A stretch of 64,000 nucleotides of DNA from JBBSHE01 sp038253325 (GTDB lineage Bacteria > Actinomycetota > Actinomycetes > Propionibacteriales > Nocardioidaceae): contig JBBSHE010000015.1 of assembly GCA_038253325.1 (NCBI GenBank), positions 1 to 64,000 of the forward strand, read 5' to 3'. This document shows positions 1 to 7,740 of the stretch, one piece after another (position 1 is the stretch's first letter; the number at the start of each line of letters is the position of its first letter). Both the position numbers and the translations under genes were made by a program. The notes beneath the pieces were generated by a model that worked only from the letters and a program-made list of their open reading frames with translations, had not been told where the DNA came from and did no database searches.

Positions 1-171
1 CGGCGACTCGCCGTAGGCGCGCCGGAACTCGCGGCTGAGGTGCCCGGCCGACATGTGCGCGCCGCGGGCGAGCGCCTCGACGTCCAGCGGCTGCGCGTAC
101 TCCCGGTCGATCCGGTCGCGGACGCGGCGCAGCCGCACGAGGTCGCGCCGGTGCTGCGCCGCGGCGGGCAT
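1..171 (-). CDS. AraC-family transcription regulator, N-terminal part (cut by window edge)
   Basis: The gene enters from beyond the left edge, so only about the first 57 residues are visible. They contain the first helix-turn-helix of an AraC/XylS DNA-binding domain (VEALARGAHMSAGHLSREF), placed near the N-terminus. This suggests a regulator with the DNA-binding domain first and a sensor or effector domain after it, as in AraC regulators fused to a GyrI-like or VOC domain. The ATG at 171 is chosen; an in-frame GTG lies three codons upstream at 180. Its target and ligand cannot be told from this fragment. Confidence 0.75.
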   Translation of the reverse strand, partial: MPAAAQHRRDLVRLRRVRDRIDREYAQPLDVEALARGAHMSAGHLSREFRRAYGESP

Positions 172-261
172 GCTGGTCACCTGCGAGATCGTGCCACGTC
201 GCAGCGGAGTTGCCTAGCGCCGCTGGCGTCCCACCCCACTCCACGTCCGCTCTGGTCCGGT

Positions 262-313
262 CTGCTCCGCTTTACGTCCTCGACCTGCTCCGCTTTACGT
301 CCTCGACCTGCTC
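262..313. repeat. 23-bp tandem repeat, two copies plus a partial third
   Basis: The unit ctgctccgctttacgtcctc + gac is repeated head to tail at 262-284 and 285-307, followed by ctgctc. It lies in the 260-nt stretch between the AraC fragment and the next gene. I see no gene or clear promoter in 181-431 apart from this repeat. Confidence 0.8.
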
Positions 314-431
314 AGCCCCCGAGGTATCCGCCACTCATCCCACGTCAACCCGTCTTGTTAGAAGTCCAGACGTGCGGTGTGGCCGGATCACCGACGATGA
401 CCCACTGCATCCAGATGAGAGCAAGGGCGGC

Positions 432-1334
432 TCAGAGCCGACCGTAGGCCCGCAGCGTGCGCAGAGCCCGGAGGGTCTCGATCCCGCGCCACTCTAGTGT
501 GGAGGCGACCCCCGGCGGTTCCCAGGTGATCGCCCAGCCACCGTCGGGCTGCTGATCCCGACCCAGGCGGTCGAGGTGGCCGACGATGTTCGTGTCGTCG
601 AACAATTGTCGCCACGGACTGTCGGGTGACGACGCCAGGTGGAGGGGCGTCACCCCATACGCCGGGTCCGCTGGGTCCGCCCGATACCACGAGGCGTCGG
701 CCAGCCACGCGCCGACGTGTGCGCCGACGGCCTCCGCTCGACCTCGGTCGGGCACCTGGGCGAGGAACACCAGCACCTCGGCGAGGGCGTGCGCGTCCTC
801 GTCGAACCCAGACTCGAGCCGCGCCCAGGACCAGTCGGTGGCCCGGTCGAGCCACGGATGGGTGACACCCATCCGGTGCAGCCGCCCGGCCAGCCCGGCG
901 GTCGGGTTCAGCGCCGGCGTGTACGTCCAGTCCGACCAATGGTCGGCCCGGGGGTAGGACTCCATCACGGGGAAGGCCAACGGCACCGCCCCATCGGGTG
1001 CCGCCACCGAACCCAACCAGTCGCAGGCGCCGAGCACCAGGCCGTGGGGGCCGACGTCGCCGGACGAATCTGCGGCGCTCCCGCCGACGCTCCCGCCAGC
1101 CACCAGCAGGATGTCGAGGGCGCTCTCCACGTCGATGGGGAGGCTGGCCGGGCAACGCTTATCCGGTTCGAGGCCGTGGCCGAACCCGCCGTCGGCGTTG
1201 CGGTACGCCCGGACGGCGTCGACCACGCCGGAGGGCGCGGCGCCGTCGAACACCACGGCGGCGAGGCGGCGCTCGATGAGGCGCCCCTCACGATCGAGGA
1301 AGGCCCGGCCGGCACTGAACATGTCGTTGGTCAC
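432..1334 (-). CDS. Uncharacterised alpha/alpha-toroid (prenyltransferase/terpenoid-cyclase fold) protein
   Basis: A 300-residue soluble protein of unknown function. Two stretches resemble the repeated Gly-rich, aromatic motifs of terpenoid cyclase and prenyltransferase toroids: YRNADGGFGHGLEPD near residue 45 and QPDGGWAITWEPPG near residue 265. The cyclase DXDD and the prenyltransferase zinc ligands are not evident, so a catalytic role should not be assumed. It starts with GTG at 1334; an in-frame ATG at 1322 is possible. No signal peptide or membrane segment is seen. It stands alone, 132 nt from the next gene, so context gives no hint. Confidence 0.65.
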   Translation of the reverse strand: MTNDMFSAGRAFLDREGRLIERRLAAVVFDGAAPSGVVDAVRAYRNADGGFGHGLEPDKRCPASLPIDVESALDILLVAGGSVGGSAADSSGDVGPHGLVLGACDWLGSVAAPDGAVPLAFPVMESYPRADHWSDWTYTPALNPTAGLAGRLHRMGVTHPWLDRATDWSWARLESGFDEDAHALAEVLVFLAQVPDRGRAEAVGAHVGAWLADASWYRADPADPAYGVTPLHLASSPDSPWRQLFDDTNIVGHLDRLGRDQQPDGGWAITWEPPGVASTLEWRGIETLRALRTLRAYGRL

Positions 1335-1466
1335 GCCTGGCAGTGTGGCACGAACGATCGGTACCCTCGGCGGTCCATAGGACGTGCGATCGAGCCCCGC
1401 ATGCTGTCGGCGGCAGCAAGGCGGACGCGGACCCCGATGCGGCTCGGCTGAACGAGCGAGCGGCGG

Positions 1467-2384
1467 TCAGAGGAGGTAGGCGTGGTTCGCGGCGATCGCT
1501 TCGGCGGCGTGCACCATCTGGTCGCCGACTGGTTGCAGCCCGATTGAGGTGGCGAGAAGCCCGGTCGAGAGCCGCTCGATGACGCCCCACTCCCAGATCG
1601 CTTTCGCGTCGAGCCCGGTGCGGGCGGCGAGCCAGTGAGCTCGCTGGTGTGGGTCGTCCCGCAACAGTTCGACGGGGTCCTCGCGCATGATGATGCCGAG
1701 GTCGTACTCGGGGTCGGCGAGCAATCCGTCCGGATCGATCAGAGCAAACCCGTCAGCCGATTCGAGAGTGTTCCACTCGTGGACGTCGCCGTGCACCAGT
1801 CGAGCGCGTTCGTCGTCGTGCGACGCGATGCGACTGGCCGCACATGCCAGTGCATGGTCGACCGTCCGCCCGGAGCAGGGACGTCCCAGCGACTCCCATG
1901 TCGCGGTGATGAAGTCGACGAGCCACCGGCCCTTGTCAGCTCCCGTCGGTAGACCGCAGTCGGGTGCCGGACGCCAGACCCTGACGGTGACGTCACACAG
2001 GATCTCGTGGCGGCGGCGGATCGGTAGCCCGAGCTCGTGGAGCGATCGGCCGAGGCGCTCCAGGAGCAGCGCACCTCGATCAATGTCGTACCGCAGTAAG
2101 CGCACGCAGCCGTCACCATCGGCCAGCCGCAGCACCGTGATCTCATTGCCGGCTGCATCTCTGCCGCGCGGGATGATCACCTTGAGCACGGCTGGTTCGC
2201 CGTCGACAGTGGTCGCCTCAGCGACGTACCCCTCAGTCGCGTCATCGAATGCCGTACCCACGGTGATCCCCCAATCGCGTTCCAGCGTGGCGACCAGCGA
2301 AGGAAGGTCGTTGAGCCACCGCTGGGCGCCTGCATTGAGCGCCTTCCGGCGAACTACCTCACGAATCACGACGACCATCCACAC
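1467..2384 (-). CDS. APH(6)-type aminoglycoside/hydroxyurea phosphotransferase-like kinase
   Basis: A 305-residue protein of the APH(6)/hydroxyurea kinase family, which phosphorylates small hydroxylated molecules such as streptomycin. Visible kinase features are the nucleotide-binding Lys in EPAVLKVIIPRG (near residue 70), the catalytic loop VHGDVHEWNTL (near residue 200; Asp as base, Asn for metal) and the metal-binding LIDPDG shortly after. The GTG at 2384 or the ATG at 2378 could be the start. Family members are often intrinsic kinases in soil actinobacteria, so resistance is not implied by the sequence. No linked antibiotic genes are present. Confidence 0.85.
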   Translation of the reverse strand: MWMVVVIREVVRRKALNAGAQRWLNDLPSLVATLERDWGITVGTAFDDATEGYVAEATTVDGEPAVLKVIIPRGRDAAGNEITVLRLADGDGCVRLLRYDIDRGALLLERLGRSLHELGLPIRRRHEILCDVTVRVWRPAPDCGLPTGADKGRWLVDFITATWESLGRPCSGRTVDHALACAASRIASHDDERARLVHGDVHEWNTLESADGFALIDPDGLLADPEYDLGIIMREDPVELLRDDPHQRAHWLAARTGLDAKAIWEWGVIERLSTGLLATSIGLQPVGDQMVHAAEAIAANHAYLL

Positions 2385-2444
2385 AGTCTCCCGGCCGCAG
2401 CTACCGAGTCCACGCCGGCGTCATGACATCGATCGGACAGGTGC

Positions 2445-2462
2445 CATCCGTACCAACGGATG
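2445..2462 (-). terminator. Hairpin downstream of the methyltransferase gene
   Basis: Perfect 7-bp arms CATCCGT (2445-2451) and ACGGATG (2456-2462) enclose a 4-nt loop, starting 14 nt after the methyltransferase stop. There is no U-tract, as is common in high-GC actinobacteria. Read as a candidate terminator for the gene to its right. Confidence 0.4.
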
Positions 2463-2476
2463 AGAATGGCTGTGGC

Positions 2477-3217
2477 TCAATTGGCTGGCTTCTGCCAGAC
2501 CGAGACATGCTTGCGGCTCTCGCTGGTGAACGGGTGGCGTGTCCAGTCCGCCCACCGGTCGCGCAGGTGCAGCCCGGCCAGCTGTGCCATCAAGTCGAGC
2601 TCGGCCGGCCAGACGTACCGGAACGGGATCGATCGGAACTCGCCGCGGCCGTCGACGACCTCGACGTAGTTCGAGCTCATCGCCTGGGTGGCGACGTCGT
2701 AAACGTCGTACGCCCACCCGGTCCGGCTCACCTGGAACGGCACCACGTCTTGTCCCGGTGGAAGCAGCCGCAACTGAGGCACCCCGACCTCGATGACGAA
2801 ACAGCCGCCCGGGTCCAGGTGGCCGGCGACGTTGCCGAAGCAGGCAACCTGCGCCGCCTGGGTGATCAGGTTGTTGATCGTGTTGAACACCAGGTAGGCA
2901 AGCGAGAACCCGCCGTCGACCCTGGCAGTGGCGAAGTCGCCGATCGTCACCCCGATCGCGTCACCGCCGGGCTTCGCACACAGCCGGGCCACCATCGCCC
3001 GTGACATATCGATGCCGTGCACAGCGACTCCACGACGTGCCAGCGGCAGTGCGATCCGTCCGGTCCCGATTCCCAGTTCCAGGGCCCGGCCGCCGCCGGC
3101 GAGCTCGGCCAGCACGTCGACCGCCGCCTCCACCACACTCGGGTCGAACATCGACCCCTCTGAGTCGTCATACCTCTTGGCGACCCGCTCGCCGAAGTAG
3201 CCATCCTGGTTGTCCAT
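2477..3217 (-). CDS. Class I SAM-dependent methyltransferase
   Basis: A 246-residue soluble methyltransferase with the Rossmann fold. Motif I is LELGIGTGRIALPLARRG (near residues 42-60), followed by VHGIDMS with the acidic residue that binds the ribose of S-adenosylmethionine. The central part resembles class I enzymes of unassigned substrate. It is a single gene between the APH-like kinase and a dead sigma factor gene, so the substrate is unknown. The ATG at 3217 is supported by a TACGGT hexamer exactly 6 nt upstream, typical of a leaderless transcript. Confidence 0.88.
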   Translation of the reverse strand: MDNQDGYFGERVAKRYDDSEGSMFDPSVVEAAVDVLAELAGGGRALELGIGTGRIALPLARRGVAVHGIDMSRAMVARLCAKPGGDAIGVTIGDFATARVDGGFSLAYLVFNTINNLITQAAQVACFGNVAGHLDPGGCFVIEVGVPQLRLLPPGQDVVPFQVSRTGWAYDVYDVATQAMSSNYVEVVDGRGEFRSIPFRYVWPAELDLMAQLAGLHLRDRWADWTRHPFTSESRKHVSVWQKPAN

Positions 3218-3223
3218 CGCCGG

Positions 3224-3229
3224 ACCGTA
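3224..3229 (-). promoter_or_regulatory. -10 hexamer TACGGT, 6 nt before the methyltransferase ATG
   Basis: TACGGT ends 6 nt before the ATG at 3217, the TANNNT-N6-start layout that recurs through the window and implies a leaderless mRNA. Confidence 0.55.
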
Positions 3230-3350
3230 CCGCCAACACTTGCGACGATGCCAACCGGTTTTCTGTACGCCGCTCGTCCTAGCCTGAGCGTGTCTCTGGC
3301 AGCGGCAGATGCGAATGTTCGAGCACCCGGCGCGGAAGGAATGGGACCAG

Positions 3351-3836
3351 ATGGACGAGCGCGACTGGCTGACAGAGCGTTTCGAGGAAGACCGTTCTCG
3401 GCTGCGAGGAATGGCCTACCGGATGCTCGGCTCGGTCGGCGAGGCCGATGACGCCATGCAGGAAGCCTGGCTGCGAATCAGTCACGCCGAGAACCAGCGG
3501 CGTGAAGAACCTCGGTGGGTGGCTGACCACGGTGACGGCACGGGTGTGCCTGAACGTGCTGCGCTCGCGTGCGCGGCGCCGATCTGGCCAGCCAGCGTCG
3601 AGTGGTCGACGCGTTTCTGGCCGCCTCCCGCGGCGGGGACTTCGAGGGGTTGTCGCATTGCTCGATCCAGAGGTGGTGCTCCGAGCCGACCGGGCGGCCG
3701 GACTGTGATGGCCCACCGCGAACAGCTGTCCCTGGCACTCGGCTTCACGATCACGGATGGCAAGATCATTGAGATCGACGTGATCGCGGACCCGCGTCGC
3801 CTCCGTCAACTCCATGTCGCCGTTCTTGACTACTGA
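3351..3836 (+). pseudogene. Decayed SigJ-like ECF sigma factor gene
   Basis: Remains of a roughly 290-residue ECF41/SigJ-type sigma factor with a SnoaL-like C-terminal domain. Region 2 is readable from the ATG at 3351 (DRSRLRGMAYRMLGSVGEAD). A frameshift near 3495 moves the reading to another frame (NLGGWLTTVTARVCLNVLRS). From about 3570 a third frame gives ASQRRVVDAFLAASRGGDFE, then a further shift gives VALLDPEVVLRADRAAG. The tail ITDGKIIEIDVIADPRRLRQ returns to the first frame. The DNA-binding region 4 and most of the SnoaL-like domain are deleted. At least two frameshifts plus two deletions mean it cannot make a working sigma factor. Confidence 0.85.
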
Positions 3837-3855
3837 CACCACTCCGCCGCCCGGC

Positions 3856-3940
3856 TCAGTTGACTTTGCCGCCGATGAAGACCTGCGCCCCGGTGACCCG
3901 GTGGGCGAAAGCCGCGCATGAGCTCTGAGCGGTGAGTCGA
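3856..3940 (-). pseudogene. Possible C-terminal scrap of an oxidoreductase-like gene
   Basis: On the minus strand an open stretch ends in FAHRVTGAQVFIGGKVN and a stop codon at 3856-3858. The ending loosely recalls the C-termini of short-chain dehydrogenases (VTGxxxxxxGG), but no upstream part of such a gene exists because VapC begins directly to the right. It is listed as a possible remnant only. Confidence 0.2.
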
Positions 3941-3946
3941 CCGGGG

Positions 3947-4348
3947 TCACCGGAGTGAGAGCTGGTCGAGGCCGACACAGGCAGCAATGGCTTCGAAGTC
4001 CGCGTCCTTGTGCACCAACGTGGCACCGTACCGGATGGCGACGGCGGCGATCAGGCAGTCGTTGAGTCTCCGTACGGTTCGACCCTGGCCCCTCGCCGTT
4101 CGATAGATGCTGGCCGCATCGCGATAGTCCAGCTCGGGGATCACGGACAAGGTTGGCAGCCCATCGGTGAGTCGCTCGACGTTGGACAGCTCCCGAGGGT
4201 TCAAGGCACCGGCGAGCAGTTCCATCACGATCGGCTCCGTGATTGCGGGAATGTCACCGAAGCCGAACCGCTCGCGGAGATGACTGGCTGCTCTCCCCCG
4301 CACGCCGCGTAAGTAGTCGACCCACACCGAGCTGTCGACAAGATTCAC
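3947..4348 (-). CDS. vapC: VapC-type PIN-domain ribonuclease toxin
   Basis: A 133-residue PIN-domain protein, the toxin of a type II toxin-antitoxin pair; VapC toxins cleave RNA, often tRNA or rRNA. The acidic active-site residues are present: Asp5 in VDSSVWVDYL, Glu in ITEPIVMELLAG (near 42), Asp in LNDCLIAAVA (near 97) and Asp in HKDADFEAIA (near 116). The GTG start at 4348 overlaps the antitoxin stop by 4 nt, giving translational coupling in the order antitoxin then toxin. Both genes are intact although their neighbours on either side are broken. Confidence 0.92.
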   Translation of the reverse strand: MNLVDSSVWVDYLRGVRGRAASHLRERFGFGDIPAITEPIVMELLAGALNPRELSNVERLTDGLPTLSVIPELDYRDAASIYRTARGQGRTVRRLNDCLIAAVAIRYGATLVHKDADFEAIAACVGLDQLSLR

Positions 4349-4566
4349 GGCGCGGTGTTGGACCGGTCCACCCGCGTGGAGCGCATCTCGGAGAGGTCAC
4401 CGCTCCAGCCGGAGCCTTCGAGCGCGAGCAGGAAGTCTCGGCCGAGTGCTGGACCAGCCGCGCGCCGCAGAGCGAAGTTGACGGCCTCCCGTTTTGTCCG
4501 GAGGTGGTAGCGCTCCATGACGGCGATCACGAGATCATCATCCAAGTCGATGTTTGTGCGGGCCAT
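4345..4566 (-). CDS. vapB: VapB-type antitoxin
   Basis: A 73-residue antitoxin. The N-terminal MARTNIDLDDDLVIAVMERY with the following KREAVNFALRRA is the ribbon-helix-helix DNA-binding domain of type II TA antitoxins of the DUF2191 kind; the C-terminal tail should wrap the VapC active site. The ATG at 4566 is preferred over an upstream ATG at 4581 because the conserved domain begins exactly there and a TACGTT hexamer lies 6 nt upstream. Two direct repeats of GGTGTA spaced by 5 nt overlap this promoter, a plausible autoregulatory site. Confidence 0.88.
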   Translation of the reverse strand: MARTNIDLDDDLVIAVMERYHLRTKREAVNFALRRAAGPALGRDFLLALEGSGWSGDLSEMRSTRVDRSNTAP

Positions 4567-4572
4567 ACACCA

Positions 4573-4578
4573 AACGTA
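4573..4578 (-). promoter_or_regulatory. -10 hexamer TACGTT of vapBC, with GGTGTA direct repeats
   Basis: TACGTT ends 6 nt before the vapB ATG. On the minus strand it lies between two GGTGTA repeats, which would let VapB or VapBC block its own leaderless promoter. Confidence 0.5.
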
Positions 4579-4599
4579 CACCTCACGAGGTTGAAGCGT

Positions 4600-4830
4600 C
4601 TATTGAAACTTCACTTGATTCTCTTCGCAGCCGGCGACGAACAAGCCGTCGGTGTCCTCGTTGGTCAGGAGTGCCTGGATGGCCTGCTCGCGCCACATCT
4701 GACGACCATCCGGCTGAGGCTCGGTCCAGCCGTCGTCCGTGTCGACGGCCTTGTACCCGCGGGCGACCAGCTCTCGAACGACGCTCGACTTCCCGCTGCC
4801 CGACATTCCCGTGAGAAGGACTCGCTTCAC
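4600..4830 (-). pseudogene. Truncated P-loop nucleotide kinase-like gene
   Basis: Only the first 76 residues of a small P-loop kinase remain. They begin MKRVLLTGMSGSGKSSVVRE with a complete Walker A (GMSGSGKSS), then GYKAVDTDDG and ending near LFVAGCEENQVKF, after which the frame stops. Proteins of this family, as I know it, run to about 170-190 residues, so more than half of the gene including the LID and C-terminal part is lost. The cut end lies 33 nt from vapB, consistent with a deletion at that junction. A TACGCT hexamer lies 7 nt before its GTG start, so the stump may still be transcribed. Confidence 0.7.
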
Positions 4831-5263
4831 GTTCGGAAGCGTACGAGCCTTTCACGATTCGGACCGGGCCGTCGGTCCCGTCGATAAGGTCGGGTCGATC
4901 GTGCTCCAGGAGCGCTACGCTCGAGACGTGTCACGAAGCGTGTTCCAACGTGTCCACAATCCGCGAAACCGCGAGTGTGGCTGCGACCCGGATTGCTGGT
5001 GCCGTCGAACGGCGCTCGGCCGAGCCGTCAAGTGGTGGTTCCCTGCCAGGCTTGTCGGGTTGCATCACAAGAACGATGCCGTGGCCGCCTGGAAACAGGG
5101 TCACGCCCAAGGCCCATAGGCCGAGCCCAGCCGCGGCTACGTCGACCATCAGCGGGATCCCGGGCTACCCGGTCGGCCCAGACACCGAACAGGAACGCGC
5201 CTTGCGGACGCAGAGCGCCACCGGTCTCGCCCCCCCCCCGTCCGTACGGTTGACGGCCCGGCC
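4831..5263. other. 433-nt stretch with no intact gene
   Basis: No gene with a recognisable domain is found. On the minus strand 4931-5149 is open and begins MVDVAAAGLGLWALGVTLFP, which could be a decayed membrane protein, but it lacks a ribosome site and a family match I can name. A run of ten C residues lies at about 5230-5239. Given the remnants on both sides, this is probably eroded coding DNA. Confidence 0.4.
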
Positions 5264-5465
5264 TCAGGTTGCCGTGAGATCCAGCGTCATCACGCGCTCG
5301 ATCGGCTCGCCGGCGGCCTCGGGGACACGCCCACGGTCGACGAATCCCAACCGCTGGTACCGCCGGATCGCCGCGGTGTTGCCTTAGACCCCCTGCAGGA
5401 TCAGCACGGTGGCACCGGTACGTCTCCCCCATGTCGCAACCGCGTCGATGAGCGTCGCGCCGCGA
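5264..5465 (-). pseudogene. GNAT acetyltransferase remnant, C-terminal half
   Basis: Reading leftwards from 5465, the minus strand gives GATLIDAVATWGRRTGATVL, then an in-frame TAA stop, then GNTAAIRRYQRLGFVDRGR and a normal ending. This is the C-terminal acetyl-CoA-binding and product part of a GNAT N-acetyltransferase. The first half of the gene is missing; it is cut exactly where the aldo/keto reductase gene ends at 5466. Nonsense mutation plus truncation make it non-functional. Confidence 0.75.
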
Positions 5466-6413
5466 TCAGCCGATGTCGTCGAGCAGCCGATCAAGCGCGT
5501 CGAGGTCATCGTCGGTTGGCTCCCACCCGACGGCGGCGCCGTTGGCCCGGACCTGCTCCGGACCGGTCGCGCCCGCGATCACCGAGCCGACCGTCGATTG
5601 TGCCGCAAGCCCTCCAATTGCCAGCGTCAGCAGCGAGACATCGCGCTCGGCGGCGAACCCTTCGAGTGCCTCGATCCGGTCGAAGTCGGCGTTGTCGAGG
5701 CGCTGGCGCTGCGCTTCCAGCCGACTCCCCGTCGGGGCTGACTCGCCCCGGCGGTACTTTCCCGTGAGCAGGCCGTACTCCAAGGGGAAGTACGGCAGAA
5801 CACCGACACCCAGCTGCTCACAGGCAGGGACGAGTTCCAGCTCGACCGACCGCTCGAGCAACGAGTAATGGTTCTGTGCGCTGATGAAGGCCGTGAGTCC
5901 TGCGCTGCGGGCGGTCCAGTCAGCATCGACGACTTGCCAGCCGGAGAAGTTGGAGCTGCCGACGTAGCGAACCTTGCCCTCGACCACCAGCTCGTGCAGA
6001 GCGTTGAGCGTCTCCTCAATCGGCGTGACGGGGTCGGGAGCGTGCATCTGGTACAGGTCGATCCAGTCGGTGCTGAGACGAGTAAGGCTTGCTTCGACGG
6101 CCCTCCGGATGTAGCGACGCGATCCGCGAACACCCCAGTCCGGCCCGTTGGCACCGCGCATGTCCATCCCGAACTTGGTCGCAATGACGACGTCGCCGCG
6201 CCGGCGTCCCAGCGCCTCGGCGAGAAGCTCTTCGCTGGTTCCCATCCCGTAGGTGTCCGCGGTGTCGAACAACGTGACGCCCTCGTCGAGCGCTGCCTCC
6301 ACGACCCGCGCGGTCTGGTCCGCGTCGATTCGGGTGCCGAATGCGTTGCAACCCAGGCCAACAGTGCTGACCGTCAGTCCCGAGTCTCCGAGCTGGCGGT
6401 ACGTCATGGTCAC
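5466..6413 (-). CDS. Aldo/keto reductase
   Basis: A 315-residue NAD(P)H-dependent aldo/keto reductase with a TIM-barrel fold. The catalytic tetrad is visible: Asp and Tyr in FDTADTYGMG, Lys in VIATKFGMDM and His in YQMHAPDPVT. The SNFSGWQV segment and the C-terminal GATGPEQVRAN match the usual cofactor-binding region. The length is typical. The GTG at 6413 is chosen because a TACGCT hexamer sits 6 nt upstream; an ATG two codons later is possible. The physiological substrate is unknown. It is separated by 78 nt from the ATP-grasp gene and probably has its own promoter. Confidence 0.92.
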   Translation of the reverse strand: MTMTYRQLGDSGLTVSTVGLGCNAFGTRIDADQTARVVEAALDEGVTLFDTADTYGMGTSEELLAEALGRRRGDVVIATKFGMDMRGANGPDWGVRGSRRYIRRAVEASLTRLSTDWIDLYQMHAPDPVTPIEETLNALHELVVEGKVRYVGSSNFSGWQVVDADWTARSAGLTAFISAQNHYSLLERSVELELVPACEQLGVGVLPYFPLEYGLLTGKYRRGESAPTGSRLEAQRQRLDNADFDRIEALEGFAAERDVSLLTLAIGGLAAQSTVGSVIAGATGPEQVRANGAAVGWEPTDDDLDALDRLLDDIG

Positions 6414-6419
6414 CGCGAC

Positions 6420-6425
6420 AGCGTA
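6420..6425 (-). promoter_or_regulatory. -10 hexamer TACGCT of the aldo/keto reductase gene
   Basis: TACGCT ends 6 nt before the GTG at 6413, matching the leaderless layout seen at other genes of the window. Confidence 0.5.
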
Positions 6426-6491
6426 TCCGGCGCTCCGTAGAGGCGATGGGCGACGGTCTGTCTCGGTGGCACAGCACGGCCGACGAGCAGG

Positions 6492-7739
6492 TTACGTCGA
6501 GCCGGCCACCTGGTCGTTGCGCCACAGGTCGAAAAGACCTCGGAAGTGGCCGAGGAACCGCTCGACCTCGTACGCCGGGTACGTCGTCCGGACGATGTCG
6601 GTGAGCAGTCGGTCGAACCCCGGCGACTCGACCCACTCCCGCACGATCTGGTCGATGTCGGGCAGTGCGTTCGCCCGGAACTCGTGGTACTTGTCCGTCT
6701 CAAAATGGGCGTCGGCCAGCTGCTGGTATGCCACCAGCTTGTCGTCGTACGAACGGTCCTCGTCGTCGGCGATCGCGAACCACGGCTCGGTGTCGACGTT
6801 CGGCCGGGTACGGCGCTCGGACGCCACACAGAACGCGGACCAGGCCACCAGCGCGGTCATCGCCCACGGGAAGTAGTAGTGCAAAGACGTCACCGCGACG
6901 TCGGGACACGCATTGGCGTAGTCGATCGGCAGCACGTCATCGCCCTGGACCAGCATTTCGCAGGAGTTGAACTCCCACCGGAACAGCGCGTTGACCGTCT
7001 GCGAAATCGTGATCGCCTCCGTGCCGGCTCGGGCACTCAGGAAGTCGTGCTCGACGGCGTAGCGGTCGTGCATCGGCTCCTCCGGCCGGAACTTCATCAC
7101 CATCGTCTCGGGCCCGATCGTCAGCGCTCGGGCGAATACGTCGTACGGCTCGACCGACTGCTGAAGGTGCATCAGCATCTCTCCCGACTCGTCGTACGCA
7201 CGGAGCAGCTCGGCCTGGTCATGAATCCGCGAGACACCGCGCCATCCGCCACCGTCGAAGGGCTTCATGTACAGCGGATAGCCCATCTTCGCGGCGATCG
7301 CCGCGAGGTCGAACGACGTGTTGTAACGCTCGGCGGTGTAGGCCCAACGCACGTTGTCGACTGGGTGCTTGTACGGCACCAGCACCGTGTCCGGCACCTT
7401 CATCCCGAGTCGGATCAACGCACAGTAGGCGGAGTGCTTCTCCATCGACTGGAACGAGAACGGCGAGTTCAGCAGGTAGACGTCGTCCATCAGCGCGATC
7501 TTCTTCAGCCACTCGCGCGGGTGGTAGTACCAGTACGCCAGCCGGTCGATCACCAGGTCGTGACGGGCCCGGTCGCGCAGGTTGAACGGCTCGATTCGGA
7601 CCCGTTCGGTGACGAGCTCGTGGTCGGCGCCGCCGTAGGAAAACACGCCGATCCGCCGGACGAGCTCCTCGAACGCGCCTGGCCAGTCCTCCTCCATGCC
7701 GAGCAGAAGGCCGATCACATGACGTCGCGGTCCGGCCAT
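6492..7739 (-). CDS. ATP-grasp enzyme of unknown substrate
   Basis: A 415-residue ATP-grasp fold protein, so it probably joins a carboxylate to an amine, hydroxyl or thiol using ATP. The nucleotide-binding lysine and glycine-rich loop are in YPLYMKPFDGGGWRGVSRI (near residues 155-175); metal-binding acids appear later in the ATP-grasp domain (WEFNSCEMLV and DVLPIDYANA). An N-terminal pre-ATP-grasp domain begins HVIGLLLGMEEDWPGAFEEL. The ATG at 7739 follows the stop of the hydrolase gene by a single nucleotide, so the two are translationally coupled. No substrate-binding protein or precursor peptide gene was noticed nearby. Its partner enzymes are both alpha/beta hydrolases, hinting at making and breaking of an ester or amide. 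Confidence 0.82.
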   Translation of the reverse strand: MAGPRRHVIGLLLGMEEDWPGAFEELVRRIGVFSYGGADHELVTERVRIEPFNLRDRARHDLVIDRLAYWYYHPREWLKKIALMDDVYLLNSPFSFQSMEKHSAYCALIRLGMKVPDTVLVPYKHPVDNVRWAYTAERYNTSFDLAAIAAKMGYPLYMKPFDGGGWRGVSRIHDQAELLRAYDESGEMLMHLQQSVEPYDVFARALTIGPETMVMKFRPEEPMHDRYAVEHDFLSARAGTEAITISQTVNALFRWEFNSCEMLVQGDDVLPIDYANACPDVAVTSLHYYFPWAMTALVAWSAFCVASERRTRPNVDTEPWFAIADDEDRSYDDKLVAYQQLADAHFETDKYHEFRANALPDIDQIVREWVESPGFDRLLTDIVRTTYPAYEVERFLGHFRGLFDLWRNDQVAGST

Positions 7740-7740
7740 C

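Noticed and set aside
5228..5240. Run of ten C residues as a phase-variable tract
   Set aside because: No intact gene spans it; it lies in eroded sequence, so a switching role has no target.
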